Source: an uncultured Christensenella sp. (lineage in GTDB: Bacteria > Bacillota > Clostridia > Christensenellales > UBA1242). Taken from it: DNA of 63,146 nucleotides. A model generated the notes under the pieces. It did not search any database. It was not told the DNA's origin and worked only from the letters and a program-made list of their open reading frames with translations. This document shows positions 1 through 10,271 of this stretch, in pieces (position 1 is the stretch's first letter; the number at the start of each line of letters is the position of its first letter). Position numbers and translations under genes: made by a program. The stretch lies in contig CASDOR010000026.1 of assembly GCA_949282135.1 (NCBI GenBank), positions 1-63,146 of the forward strand, given 5' to 3'.

Positions 1-1406
1 CCTTTTATTTCATTAAGTTGTGCATCATCTTTAAAAACTATGTTGTTATTTTTATCTTTCTCAAATCCAGTAACATCTATTGAATAAGTTTTATTGTTTA
101 ATGTGACATAACATCTAGCAATCTCTAAAGCTTTTCCGTCTCTACCAGCCTCCTTAATTCTCATACTTGTTTTTGATTGTTCAGGGATAAAGTGATAAAG
201 ATTTTGATAGTTATTTACGCAAATACCAACAGCAGTTTCAAGAAAATCCTGTTCACTGCTTTTTGCAAAAGCGCCATCACGTGCTAGCATATCAGCTAAA
301 AGCCCCTTCATGTTTGCCTTTTCCGCTTCTGGATTCACCTCAGTATTAACTCTAACAATATCTTTGCCATGAGCATCGTAAACTCTATCAACAACATCAT
401 TAACAATTTTACTGTAGTTTCTTAATCTAGTTTGAATAGTCTGCATGTTGTCATCGTGATTTCTCTTTAGTAGTTCTTCAAGGTCGTTAAGTTCTCTACG
501 ATTTAAATTATTGATATTTTTAAAATTGTTAACATACTCGTTTCTACGAATTCCATCTTCACCAATACTAGACACCATATGTCCTTCTGGAAGATTAAGC
601 AAGTTTCTTATGTAAGGAAGAGCAACAATTGAAGTGATTTTTTCATCAAGTGATGATATCTTTTCAACATCCCTTATATCATAATCATTAAAGTTTGTCT
701 TAGTATTAAAAGCGACATCTCTATACTCATCACTATTAAAAAGATTTTGAATACTATTTGTGTCAACACCCATGTTGTTTAAAGCTTCAATTTTATAATG
801 TCCTTTAACATTATCATTATTGAAATAGTCTTTAACTTCCATAAAACGAACAAAATCATTTGCTTTATCTACAAACTCATCATTAACATAGTAAATCCCT
901 GACAAAATCCTTGTTAGTTGACTACCACTAAAGCCATCACTTCTATTACTTGCCATGCTTCTAAAATTTTGAATTCTTCTTAGTCTATCTCTTAAGCGGA
1001 TTATAAAACTACCACCACTTTTAAGAGCATCCATAAAGTCTGAATGGCTTAAATTGCCTATTTTACTTTTACCAGCAAGTTGTGCAAAATCTTCATATTC
1101 TTTAATAAATCCATTAACTGACCTATTACTAGTTCCAGGGACATTAGCTTCAATAATCTGAATGAAGTCCCTATAATCTTTTTTTTCTGCACAATCTTTG
1201 AAACGAGTTAAAAGAGTATTTTTTTCCTCATCATTAAGATTTGAGATATAAGCCATAGGAAAAAAATTAAGAGATTCTAATTCTTCTATATTACTAATTT
1301 CTGTCGCCCTTTTACCAGTTAATCTCCTAATGTAAGCATCCATTATCTCAGTACTAACTAAATTATTAAATTCATTTTGTCTGAGCGCTTCTTGTACATT
1401 TGGCAT
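1..1406 (-). CDS. Unknown protein next to type IV secretion genes, C-terminus cut by window edge
   Basis: An open frame runs from an ATG at 1406 off the left edge, giving about 468 residues from MPNVQEALRQ. The start is firm: an AAAGGAGAGGAG ribosome site sits just upstream and a good promoter (1433-1461) precedes it. The protein is soluble-looking, charged and largely helical, with no signal peptide or membrane segment. I see no Walker motif, relaxase HUH motif or recombinase signature in the visible part. It lies downstream of virB4 on the same strand, but a terminator and its own promoter make it a separate unit. It may be a conjugation accessory or substrate protein, judged only by position. 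I do not recognise the family. Confidence 0.8.
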   Translation of the reverse strand, partial: MPNVQEALRQNEFNNLVSTEIMDAYIRRLTGKRATEISNIEELESLNFFPMAYISNLNDEEKNTLLTRFKDCAEKKDYRDFIQIIEANVPGTSNRSVNGFIKEYEDFAQLAGKSKIGNLSHSDFMDALKSGGSFIIRLRDRLRRIQNFRSMASNRSDGFSGSQLTRILSGIYYVNDEFVDKANDFVRFMEVKDYFNNDNVKGHYKIEALNNMGVDTNSIQNLFNSDEYRDVAFNTKTNFNDYDIRDVEKISSLDEKITSIVALPYIRNLLNLPEGHMVSSIGEDGIRRNEYVNNFKNINNLNRRELNDLEELLKRNHDDNMQTIQTRLRNYSKIVNDVVDRVYDAHGKDIVRVNTEVNPEAEKANMKGLLADMLARDGAFAKSSEQDFLETAVGICVNNYQNLYHFIPEQSKTSMRIKEAGRDGKALEIARCYVTLNNKTYSIDVTGFEKDKNNNIVFKDDAQLNEIK

Positions 1407-1432
1407 ATTTACTCCTCTCCTTTGTTGCAATA

Positions 1433-1461
1433 ATAATATCATATTACAAAATAAATTTCAA
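1433..1461 (-). promoter_or_regulatory. SigA-type promoter of the left-edge gene
   Basis: On the minus strand TTGAAA (1461-1456) and TATTAT (1438-1433) are 17 bases apart. Transcription would begin about 20 bases before the ATG at 1406. Confidence 0.6.
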
Positions 1462-1512
1462 TACTTAAATATTTTTTTGTGCTAAGTGACAATATATAAA
1501 TTAAATATATGC

Positions 1513-1540
1513 AAAACAGGTCTTAAACTCTTCCTGTTTT
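1513..1540. repeat. Inverted repeat AAAACAGG/CCTGTTTT in the virB4-left gene gap
   Basis: Arms 1513-1520 and 1533-1540 pair perfectly around 12 bases. A T-rich run follows on the plus strand, but no plus-strand gene precedes it. It could be a protein-binding site upstream of the promoter at 1433-1461. The rest of the 1407-1703 gap is AT-rich and shows nothing else. Confidence 0.35.
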
Positions 1541-1662
1541 TATATTTTTTGCAGAAAATTTGCAGAAAATAAAAAATAATTTTTTGCCTTTATTTTATTA
1601 AAAAGTTTACTAACTTTATTCTTTTTTTCATCAAAAATAGACTTTTACATCTTCTTTATTAT

Positions 1663-1699
1663 ACAAAAAAGGGTAAGATAAAACTACTTACCCCTTTTA
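1663..1699 (-). terminator. Terminator of the virB4 operon
   Basis: Arms at 1667-1677 and 1686-1698 form an AAAGGGGTAAG/CTTACCC-type stem. On the minus strand it is followed by a run of T. It starts within a few bases of the virB4 stop codon. Confidence 0.8.
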
Positions 1700-1703
1700 A
1701 CCT

Positions 1704-4328
1704 TTATGAAAATAGTTTAACTGCCGCAGGATTTGCGGTAATCTTAACAGACGTCCTAGAAAGCGCTCCGGTTATTAAGAAAGCCTGTCCAACACCCGCG
1801 GTCAATATATTATCTTGTTCTTCTTGGTTAATCTCACCAGCATTCCTATATAGTTCTACAAGGTCGGTAATATCATTTGGTGCAAGTGAGAATATAAACG
1901 AATACTGGCTAGCATTAATAATAGCAGTAGACTGTCTTTGAATTTCTTGGCTTCCTACAAAGTCTTTAATATTTTGCGTAATAACTATCTGCATCCCACC
2001 ATATTTACGAATACGTTTTGCCATTTGTGCCATAAACTCTAGAGCAATAGGTCTCTTTGGGTTAATGAAAACGTGCGCCTCGTCAACAGCCACAACAATA
2101 TGTCTATTTGTTTTATACTTATCATTAAAGTCCTTATTTTTAATAATTTCATTATCAAGATATTTAAATACAAGTAACATTTGTGCATTTGCAATGACTT
2201 CGTTACGGTTTGCAAGTAGCGACCTAAAGTTAAATGTAACAAAATTTTCTTTAGTATCAATCGACATTGGTCCGTTCCAAAGGTTACTATTTCTACCACC
2301 AGTCGCAAACTTTGAAATATAAGTCTCAACTGTTTGTAACGTTCTTCTATGATACTCATCCTTTTCTTTCTTCAACTTTTCAACAGTTAAGTTATACAAG
2401 TCGTCAAAAATCGGAAAGTCTTCTGGCTTTAGTTTTGTAAGAGGAGTTTGCGAATTTATACCTTTTTTCTTATAAATCTCAATTGTTAGAGCATTTAAAA
2501 CTTCAAAAGCCTCAGAAGGCATACCTGGCAAGATAATGCTAAAAAATTCCTCTAAAAACTGCAAATGCGTAGAGTAGGAGTCGTCTGAGCCTCCCTCATC
2601 CGCATCAAGGGTAGTCATAATATGGAAAGGATTAAAACGACCTTTTTGTGAAGACCCCACGTCGAGCACCATACCATGCATATTGTATGAAAGCGGTGTA
2701 TACTCGTCTTCCGGGTCAAGAACAAAAACTTTTGTGTTGTCACACGCAAGATTTGTAAGAAGAGTCTTTGTTGCATACGACTTACCACCACCAGACTTAC
2801 CAATAATCATGATGTTACTATTCGCCCTTTCTTTATCTCTTTTAAACAAATCTATAAAAACAGGATACTCATTGTCACCTATATAAAATCCCTTTTCATC
2901 AAGAAGCGCACCTGAAATAAATGGGAAAATAGATGCAAGAGTTGTAGTTGGAATATCTCTTTTATGTTGTTTAATAGTGTCAAGTGCTGAAACATTACGA
3001 CTAACAAAAGCATCAACCTGTCTACCAAACATTTCTGAATACTTATAGCCGTACTGCTTTAAAACAGCCCTAACTTCTTTCTTTGCATAATCCTCACACA
3101 TGATATGTGTGTTTATCTCGTATAACTGCTCATTGTCAGCTTTAAGCATTTGAAGAAGGTCACGAAGTGTTTTAAGCTGAATTTCATTCTCAATTCGTTT
3201 ACTGCTTTTATAAACGTTTGCCATTTTACCTTCCATCTCAATGATGGACTTATCTATTCTCTTCTCACCTATATTTTTTGGAATAGATTTAATATTAACA
3301 CAAACATTTGCCCCCTCAAGCAAGAAAAATGGTGCACCCCACGCATTACCTACTTGTAAAGGATAATCTGTTAAAACAAAAGACTTATAGTTATGTCCAT
3401 CTATTATTGTTTTTGTTGTCTTAAATGTAATATTTTCAGGAATTGCCCAGTTAATAAACTGGTCCCTTGGAGTACTCTCAAGGTCGCGTTCGTCAAAATA
3501 CCTACCATAGTTTGCCCTTAAGAAAGCAGCTAAATTCTTCCCTGTCACTTTATTTGCAACAACTGGGACGACGCTATTACCTAAAGTATTAATCATTCCG
3601 TCAATAGTCGTCTCAAGCATTTCTTTATCTTTATCGTAAACAACAATATAAAAGAAATCCCTATAAACCTTTTCGTCTTTATTTAAGGTATTTAGATGAC
3701 TGACTCTAGCTTCAAAAACACTTGACCTACATTCAATTTCCTCTTCAGTCATTTCTCCCTCATATTGAAGCTCCATTAAGTCGTCAAACTTTTTGTCCTC
3801 ATTAGTTATATAATCGTCAAAAACAAGAGCTTTGCTAACCTTTATTATACTAGCAGATTGTTCATTACTCATTCTTCTTATCGCATCAGCAAGAGACCTA
3901 ATAACAAGTTCCTGCTTATGAGCATTTAGAAGTCCAAATTCAATAGGTTTTATACTAATAACCATAGCATAGTAGTCTTTAAAATCGAGTATTTTATCTT
4001 GGATTATACCCTCATAAGGCACTATATCACGAATTTTTAACCTATTCGTTTTCTTGTCCACATCTGATTTGTTGTATTTTTTCTTAAAAGCAATAAATCT
4101 AATGAAAAGTCCTATCGACCCATACAGCCTTAAATCTTCTTCTATTGGCATAAAAAGCATTGCAACAAGACATCCCCAGCCAAGTGCAAAATACCAATTA
4201 TAAGGTAAAGTACTTAATCCAAAAAGAATTATTCCAGTGACGCCAATCGCCGCCACTAGAATATCTGCTAGGGTTATCCCCTTAAAAAACTCCATTCTAA
4301 CTTTTGTCTTTCTTGGAATATATCTCAT
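1704..4328 (-). CDS. virB4: VirB4-family conjugation ATPase with fused PrgI-like membrane domain
   Basis: This 874-residue protein is the ATPase that energises type IV secretion at the inner face of the membrane. Walker A is GKSGGGKS at residues 510-517. Walker B is IVVAVDEAH, with the acidic pair at 749-750. A VITQN motif follows near 780, as in VirB4/TraE ATPases. The first ~100 residues contain two membrane segments (about 20-38 and 44-62) after MRYIPRKTKVR. This resembles the small PrgI-type proteins that are usually encoded separately, so I infer a fusion. The start has GAAGGGGAT upstream. It lies 14 bases after the VirB6-like gene and ends the operon at a terminator. The overall type resembles the VirB4 of mycoplasma and Gram-positive conjugative elements (from memory of the family). 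Confidence 0.9.
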   Translation of the reverse strand: MRYIPRKTKVRMEFFKGITLADILVAAIGVTGIILFGLSTLPYNWYFALGWGCLVAMLFMPIEEDLRLYGSIGLFIRFIAFKKKYNKSDVDKKTNRLKIRDIVPYEGIIQDKILDFKDYYAMVISIKPIEFGLLNAHKQELVIRSLADAIRRMSNEQSASIIKVSKALVFDDYITNEDKKFDDLMELQYEGEMTEEEIECRSSVFEARVSHLNTLNKDEKVYRDFFYIVVYDKDKEMLETTIDGMINTLGNSVVPVVANKVTGKNLAAFLRANYGRYFDERDLESTPRDQFINWAIPENITFKTTKTIIDGHNYKSFVLTDYPLQVGNAWGAPFFLLEGANVCVNIKSIPKNIGEKRIDKSIIEMEGKMANVYKSSKRIENEIQLKTLRDLLQMLKADNEQLYEINTHIMCEDYAKKEVRAVLKQYGYKYSEMFGRQVDAFVSRNVSALDTIKQHKRDIPTTTLASIFPFISGALLDEKGFYIGDNEYPVFIDLFKRDKERANSNIMIIGKSGGGKSYATKTLLTNLACDNTKVFVLDPEDEYTPLSYNMHGMVLDVGSSQKGRFNPFHIMTTLDADEGGSDDSYSTHLQFLEEFFSIILPGMPSEAFEVLNALTIEIYKKKGINSQTPLTKLKPEDFPIFDDLYNLTVEKLKKEKDEYHRRTLQTVETYISKFATGGRNSNLWNGPMSIDTKENFVTFNFRSLLANRNEVIANAQMLLVFKYLDNEIIKNKDFNDKYKTNRHIVVAVDEAHVFINPKRPIALEFMAQMAKRIRKYGGMQIVITQNIKDFVGSQEIQRQSTAIINASQYSFIFSLAPNDITDLVELYRNAGEINQEEQDNILTAGVGQAFLITGALSRTSVKITANPAAVKLFS

Positions 4329-4342
4329 TTTATCCCCTTCTT

Positions 4343-7195
4343 TTATTTAGTACCGTTATTCCCATTGCTTCCACTTTTTTCTAAGAACTCTTTTATTGAT
4401 TGCATACCAGAAGCAACTTCTCTAAAATTAGTATTCATTTCTGAAATATTCTTACTTAACCCTTCAAAAGTTCCCTTTAAAGTCTTACTTAATTTATCAA
4501 AGTCTATATTAGTATCTATCTTAGTACCTTCTTTAAGTTTAACACCTGCCTCAGTAAATGCCCTTTGATTTGCTTCCATAAGTGTAGTAGCATAAATTCG
4601 TTGTAACCTTTCAAATGTGGCATCATCACTACCGAGTTTTGCCACAACTTCTTGAGCTTTATCAGTAAGCCCATTTTTTGCTTCAAAGTTTTCAATTTTC
4701 GCATTTGCAACCTTAATTTGATTTTCGTCACCAGTGCGTCTTGCCGCGTCTCTATCTTTAAGCAACTTTTTATATGGCTCATCTAAGTTTTCGTCTTGAG
4801 CTACTTGAATTTTAGCGGCATTAAGCATATTAACATGTTCTTCTTCAAGTTCACGTCTTTCTTTTTCTCTAGCTTCAGCCTCAGCACGTGCTTTATCGTA
4901 TGCCTCCTGCTCTTTTCGTGCCTCAGCCCTTTCCTGACGGTTGAGTTCTCTTCTATATTCTTCTTCGTCTTCTAACTTTTCCCTTTCCTCTTTCTTATTT
5001 TTCGCTTTATCTGCCCTTTTCTTTTCAAATTCACTTTGATAAAGAGCTTTTCTAGAGTCCCCACTAGAGAACATACTGAAGGCTTGTCCACCACCGGAAT
5101 CTTTACCGATAAGCCCTAAAATACCATCATACATCCTGTTGTAATTATCTCTAAGTCCAGCACCCATTACGTGGGAAGCAGTGTTTAAAGCCCCCGCACC
5201 TTTTTCAGCTATTAAACCTAATCCCTTATGATTCTTAAGAAAATCTGAGCTTTTTACTTTATCTTGAACTTTTTTTCCTGCATTGTAAATAAATGAATTA
5301 CTTTTATCACTACCGAATTCTTCCTTGATTCCACTTGCAAACGCGCTTTTCGTAGTTTGAACAGATCGGTATTTTTTGGATAATTCTTTATTGCCTTTTT
5401 GAAGATTGTCACGTTCTGCAAGCAAATTCTCTCTTTCATCACTTGTTAAATTTTCATTTGCCAATTCTTTATCAATCTCATCAATTCTATCTAAACTGCC
5501 CTTTTTAGATAGGTTGCCAACCCTAATTGACCGTCTTCCTATTTTCATACGGGACCGTGCGGCCTCTCTTTTTTCATACAAATCTTTATATTTGTCACTA
5601 TCCACATCACCAGAAATATACATCTTTGTTAACTCATCATTGTACTGCTTATAATCTTCTTTTGCTGCATCATAATCTGCTTGTTCTTGGCTTTCATTTC
5701 TTAGTGCCTTACGCTCCTTAAATCCTGTTAATGACCTTTTTACGCCTTTAGCGGCGGCGGCTGTGCCTTTAAAGATAGTTCCACCGACAGCAGCTCCAGC
5801 ACCAACTGTTGCCATTGCAGCTTTAGTCCCTGTAGACATTGCCTTTGCACTAAGCTGACTTCCGGTCGAAATAAGGTCCTCCATACCAAGTAAACTACTT
5901 ATCATTTGTGAAGCAGTTTTAAGAAGTCCAAGTGCGACAATTAGTACTATAAGTTGGAAGAAAATATTAAACACCTCAATAAGTCTTTCACCAGCAAAAG
6001 CAAGAACTCCCTCTCCTGTCACGGTAAATATTTCAACATTTCCAAGTAACCCTACCATCATAAAGAAAATATTATAAGCAAAAAGTGGTCCTATTACAGC
6101 AAGCATTCTTTTAAAAACCTCTCCTCGCCAAGACAACAGCGCCTTACCCTCGTCAAGAGGAGCAAGCGAAATTATAGCAGGTGATAAAACAAACAAAATC
6201 ACAAGCTCAAAAGCACGCTTAAGAAGAGCTAGACAAACTGTAAGCAAACTCCACGCAATAACAACCGCCGACCCTATAGCTAAAATAAAGTCAAATTCTC
6301 GCGGATTGTAATAGTATTTAAAAGCAGTCCCATCATACATAGGATAAGTACCCATGTCAGCCCCTCCGGTTGGTGAACCACCAACTAACGTTTGCCATGG
6401 CACGTATTTACTCGTATTCCTTGAGTTTTCTTTCCATTCATAATAATCTCCCGCCCCATCAAACTCTCTATAGTCAACGCTATATATAGGATTTATCTCC
6501 ATATCGGTTGGAGTAGAAGTAAAATATGTATCAATGAGGTCTGCAAGTTCATCAGCATTACTGGCTTTTGCAAACGGATTTTCTTGTGAGTCCGCTGTTG
6601 CTTCTCTCATAAATTCGCCGTTTTTCAGATATATGTAAAAAGAACCTTCATCACTATCATCGCTTTCAAGTCGAGCCCTATTTGCCCCATATGCACCAAC
6701 TAGGAAGCATTTTGCAACAATTCCTTGATTGTTATCTCCGTTAAACAAAACATTTATTGATCTAACGAGCACATTTACACCAAGAATAGCAAGAATTGTA
6801 AAAATTGGGACTAAAAAGAAATTAATAATAGCCTTAAAAGCCCTACCAATGATAGGTCCCTTTGCGCTAGACTTTAGGTCTAGAGAAAACTCAGATTTAA
6901 CAAGTGCAATAATTGTAAAAATTACAAGTAATACAATAGAAAAACCAAGTATTGACCAAAACAAATTTTGAACTTGACTATTGAAAATTAAGCCATAAAC
7001 CAAGTCAGTAGAACTCTCCCCTCCAATAGTACTACCATTAATTGTCATACTTTCAATACCAACAAGTCTTCTAAATAAGCTCTCCACAAAGGAAACGATA
7101 TAAGAAATTGACCTAAAAAGGTAATAAAAAAGCAGGAAAAAGAAATCTAGTACAGCATCTAAATAGTGTCCAATCGCCTTTAAAGTATCAAACAA
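4343..7195 (-). CDS. VirB6/TrbL-like polytopic conjugation channel protein with long charged tail
   Basis: The product has 950 residues. The first ~470 hold several hydrophobic segments (for example near 10-35, 80-105, 135-160, 300-325, 330-350, 370-395 and 415-435). The last ~480 are hydrophilic and rich in Lys, Glu and Arg, with coiled-coil character around 700-790. This layout is typical of VirB6/TrbL/PrgH channel subunits and of the transmembrane protein next to VirB4 in mycoplasma integrative elements. The start is a TTG at 7195 with GGAGG nine bases upstream. It is directly upstream of virB4. The role, an inner-membrane channel partner of VirB4, is inferred from topology and position because primary sequence in this family is poorly conserved. 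Confidence 0.75.
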   Translation of the reverse strand: MFDTLKAIGHYLDAVLDFFFLLFYYLFRSISYIVSFVESLFRRLVGIESMTINGSTIGGESSTDLVYGLIFNSQVQNLFWSILGFSIVLLVIFTIIALVKSEFSLDLKSSAKGPIIGRAFKAIINFFLVPIFTILAILGVNVLVRSINVLFNGDNNQGIVAKCFLVGAYGANRARLESDDSDEGSFYIYLKNGEFMREATADSQENPFAKASNADELADLIDTYFTSTPTDMEINPIYSVDYREFDGAGDYYEWKENSRNTSKYVPWQTLVGGSPTGGADMGTYPMYDGTAFKYYYNPREFDFILAIGSAVVIAWSLLTVCLALLKRAFELVILFVLSPAIISLAPLDEGKALLSWRGEVFKRMLAVIGPLFAYNIFFMMVGLLGNVEIFTVTGEGVLAFAGERLIEVFNIFFQLIVLIVALGLLKTASQMISSLLGMEDLISTGSQLSAKAMSTGTKAAMATVGAGAAVGGTIFKGTAAAAKGVKRSLTGFKERKALRNESQEQADYDAAKEDYKQYNDELTKMYISGDVDSDKYKDLYEKREAARSRMKIGRRSIRVGNLSKKGSLDRIDEIDKELANENLTSDERENLLAERDNLQKGNKELSKKYRSVQTTKSAFASGIKEEFGSDKSNSFIYNAGKKVQDKVKSSDFLKNHKGLGLIAEKGAGALNTASHVMGAGLRDNYNRMYDGILGLIGKDSGGGQAFSMFSSGDSRKALYQSEFEKKRADKAKNKKEEREKLEDEEEYRRELNRQERAEARKEQEAYDKARAEAEAREKERRELEEEHVNMLNAAKIQVAQDENLDEPYKKLLKDRDAARRTGDENQIKVANAKIENFEAKNGLTDKAQEVVAKLGSDDATFERLQRIYATTLMEANQRAFTEAGVKLKEGTKIDTNIDFDKLSKTLKGTFEGLSKNISEMNTNFREVASGMQSIKEFLEKSGSNGNNGTK

Positions 7196-7477
7196 TTCTA
7201 TTTTCCTCCTTCTTTACTAAAAGCATTCCCTATAAGGTTAGTATAAACCATAAAGGTCTAAAAAATTATTCAAGCAACCTATTTTAAATTAAATGTTAAC
7301 CACTTTAGTTTATTTCTAGCAATTTTTGTAAGACTTCAAATTCAAAACGAATTTTCTACAAAAACCTTACAACTTAAGTAAATTATAACAAGTAAATTCA
7401 ATTTTGTACAATAAATTTAAACACTTTTTTAGTTTTAAAATAACAAAAAACAACCTAAAGCCATATCAATGTAGAGA

Positions 7478-9538
7478 TTATAAGAAAACATCTACAATTT
7501 TAATGTCAAGTATTTCATTGTAACTTGGTGCCCCAAAAATAATCTCAACATAATATTCTGGTAAAGTAGAGTCTCTTACCATGCCATCATAGTATGTCCC
7601 CACACCCATAGTCCCACTACTAAAAGGTCCATAATAAAAATTGTCTGAAAAAGGTTGTGAAACCTTACTCCCATCTTCGTTTGCATAGTTAAAATCTCTT
7701 AGATAAAATCCATTTCTAGAATATTGCGAAAATTTTTCTTGAAAATGACTGTTAAAAATAGTTTGCAGGTCTAAAAGAAGCTCACCTTCTTCTAGTGCAG
7801 TTTGATCAATATATTCCTCACTATCTAGCACTATAGTTTGTGCAATTTGCTTAGTCCCAACCTCAGGCACAACTCCATATCTAATTGAAAAAGTGTAGTT
7901 TTGAAGTATTTCCCATGCTGCCTGCTTGTTTGCTTCAGTTTCCTCATCTGTTTCACCTTGTTTGTAGTATTCAAACTGAATTAATACCGCATCAAGTGTG
8001 TCACTCATTTCCCACGATTGGAATACAATTGCTTGAATTTTGTCAAAATCTGCCATGATAGAATTGAATATCTTCATATTGAGCAAGTCTTCTTTATCTT
8101 CATATCTAAAATAATCACTAAAATAAATTATCGAGGTCTCGTCGGCATAATCTGCATCAGCGACGGTTCTATTTTCTTCTATGATATCTACAAATATATT
8201 CTTGATTTCACTATCAAGCCCCATACCTTCTATCACAGAAACATATCTCTCCCCTAAAAGCTCATTAAATAACGCATTTGAAGTATTCGTAAACGTCCCT
8301 TCTGAATCCTCATCACTTGGTATTCCAGCACTCACCAAAAACTGACAGCACATTTTAATGAAGTATTCCCTATTATCACTAATCCCTGAATCGTTATTTG
8401 GATATTCACCACCAAAAAGATGTTCTTCAGCATCAAGATAAATGTCATAAAGCGTTCCAGCGTCGGTGTAATCTGTAGGAACATAATTCCTAAGTTGTGT
8501 TGGATCCGTGCTGCCAGTAACTAAATACATACATACAAATACACCAATATCTTTGTAATAATAATCGACAAAATCATTTATGTATGATCCTGGATCGTTA
8601 AAAAAATAGTTAATATCTCTTCCAGTCTCAATAAGACTATATCTCCAATTATAAGATGGTAGGCTTGCCGGTTGATTTACTACAAAAAAGCCTTGAACAC
8701 GAACTTTCTTCTCTATTGAAGCAAAATTTGTATCATAAAATTTTTGTAAAAAACCTTGAACTAAATTTGTACTAGAAAATGAATAGTCGCCAATTTGATT
8801 GCCAATAAACACATAAGCATAAGTTGTATCACGAAATGAACCATTGTGCCAATACCTATAGACATTATTAATTGACATATTATTATTTTCTTTTATTTCT
8901 TTGTCTCTTTCCGCCCCACTTATCTGAGTAAGTTCTTCACCATCCAATGTACAAATAAAATTACCAGTCCCTTCGTCAAAAGAAACAATATTTTGTTCTA
9001 TATAAGATTTACTTAACTCCTCAGTAGAAACGACCAAAACTTTTCTTTGTACAGTTGCGTTTGAATATTCTAAGTAAGTAAAATAGTTAAATGAAAAAAA
9101 ATCAGCATAAAGCTCTTTTATATCGTCATTTGTTAAGGTATACTGAATATTTAGATAGTCTTTAAAAGGAATAACGTCTTTATTTTCTTCAATCTCGTCG
9201 TAAATTCCAAAATTCTGTGCAAGTCCAGTAAGAATATTCTTACTTACATTATGTACATCTATTAAAAACATTTCGTCTGGTCTCGCAGTTCCAACGTCAC
9301 CGGTTGGTGCGTTAGAACTTCTTCTTGCCATAATGCCGACATAAAAGGTGCCGTTTTCGGCGCAGGCGGTGAAAGTAAAAAGAGGAACAGCAGCAAAAAT
9401 AAGGACTAATACTGAGCAAAATATTTTATAAAAAACTTGCCCAAACTTACTTTTTCTGGCATTGAAATTAAGTTTTTTAATACTATTTTCACTCTTTATA
9501 GTAAAATTCCCATCTTGAAAAAGGTTTTTCTTTTGCAT
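7478..9538 (-). CDS. Large predicted lipoprotein of the type IV secretion operon
   Basis: The start is placed at the ATG at 9538, which has a strong AAAAAGGAGGGAAGC site. The longer frame to 9595 begins inside the leader. The product has 686 residues with a basic N-terminus, then a hydrophobic stretch (about 37-57) ending FTAC, so Cys59 is a likely lipidation site. The remainder is extracytoplasmic, acidic and aromatic-rich, with no family I recognise. It sits between the pilin gene and the VirB6-like gene, which suggests an envelope component or surface part of the conjugation machine. Its function is inferred from location only. The 282-base gap after it is AT-rich without a clear terminator, so read-through into the VirB6-like gene is likely. 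Confidence 0.75.
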   Translation of the reverse strand: MQKKNLFQDGNFTIKSENSIKKLNFNARKSKFGQVFYKIFCSVLVLIFAAVPLFTFTACAENGTFYVGIMARRSSNAPTGDVGTARPDEMFLIDVHNVSKNILTGLAQNFGIYDEIEENKDVIPFKDYLNIQYTLTNDDIKELYADFFSFNYFTYLEYSNATVQRKVLVVSTEELSKSYIEQNIVSFDEGTGNFICTLDGEELTQISGAERDKEIKENNNMSINNVYRYWHNGSFRDTTYAYVFIGNQIGDYSFSSTNLVQGFLQKFYDTNFASIEKKVRVQGFFVVNQPASLPSYNWRYSLIETGRDINYFFNDPGSYINDFVDYYYKDIGVFVCMYLVTGSTDPTQLRNYVPTDYTDAGTLYDIYLDAEEHLFGGEYPNNDSGISDNREYFIKMCCQFLVSAGIPSDEDSEGTFTNTSNALFNELLGERYVSVIEGMGLDSEIKNIFVDIIEENRTVADADYADETSIIYFSDYFRYEDKEDLLNMKIFNSIMADFDKIQAIVFQSWEMSDTLDAVLIQFEYYKQGETDEETEANKQAAWEILQNYTFSIRYGVVPEVGTKQIAQTIVLDSEEYIDQTALEEGELLLDLQTIFNSHFQEKFSQYSRNGFYLRDFNYANEDGSKVSQPFSDNFYYGPFSSGTMGVGTYYDGMVRDSTLPEYYVEIIFGAPSYNEILDIKIVDVFL

Positions 9539-9793
9539 GCTTCCCTCCTTTTTAAAACTTTTTTGATTAAATACATTAAACCACTTTTGGCACAAATTAT
9601 TAACCTTTACATACTAATTTAAACCTTTAGATTATTTTAGAGTAAAAAGACAAAATCTCATAAATTTCCATAATAAACATAAATAGTTTACGTAAATCTA
9701 AGAAAAAAATTAGGTTTAAATGTACTTAAACTTTTATTCAATCAAATTACCAAGCAATTAATCAGTCTCGTTTCTATTTTTAAGCCACACAAA

Positions 9794-10222
9794 TCAACTA
9801 CTGCTAGACCCAGACGAACCAAAACCTGACCCCTCAATACCACCAGGCAAAGCATCTTCGATTGGCCCACGGAAGAACTCGACGATAGTTGGAAGAGCAC
9901 TAAACAACCAGGCAAGAAGCCAAATCAAAGCTAAAATAATTATTACAGCTACAACAAGACCCCACATTCTTTTCTTAAGGTCTGCCGCTTTACCTGAATC
10001 CTCTGCACGAGCTAGAGCTATTCCCATAAAAATAGCAAGAAAAGCCCCCAAAACTAAAAGTGTAATAGTAATAGGTATAATATATTGATTTAAAAAATTA
10101 ATTATAGGTCTAAGATAAGCAAAATCATCAGGAATATTTGTCCCATCAAAAATGCCAGATAAATGAGGATACTGACTAGATAAATTTGAACTACTTGTCC
10201 CTAATAAATTAAACAAACTCAC
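9794..10222 (-). CDS. VirB2-like pilin subunit, copy 2
   Basis: The product has 142 residues from a GTG at 10222 with GGGGAAG just upstream. Two long hydrophobic helices (about 46-72 and 84-110) flank a short charged cytoplasmic loop containing ARAEDSGKAADLKKR. This is the two-helix hairpin plan of VirB2/TrbC pilins and of the pilin-like protein of mycoplasma conjugative elements. A Gly/Ser-rich tail follows. It is a clear paralogue of the gene at 10539-10886: IIPITI, LARAE and LIWLL are shared at matching places. It has its own promoter (10300-10327) with a 14-base palindrome downstream of it. It probably forms the pilus or channel lining. Confidence 0.75.
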   Translation of the reverse strand: MSLFNLLGTSSSNLSSQYPHLSGIFDGTNIPDDFAYLRPIINFLNQYIIPITITLLVLGAFLAIFMGIALARAEDSGKAADLKKRMWGLVVAVIIILALIWLLAWLFSALPTIVEFFRGPIEDALPGGIEGSGFGSSGSSSS

Positions 10223-10271
10223 ACTACTTCCCCTTTTTTAAGAATTAACAGAAAAACAAAAGTCTATTTTA

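Noticed and set aside
1513..1540. Plus-strand terminator
   Set aside because: The hairpin has a T-rich tail, but no plus-strand gene precedes it; kept only as an inverted repeat.
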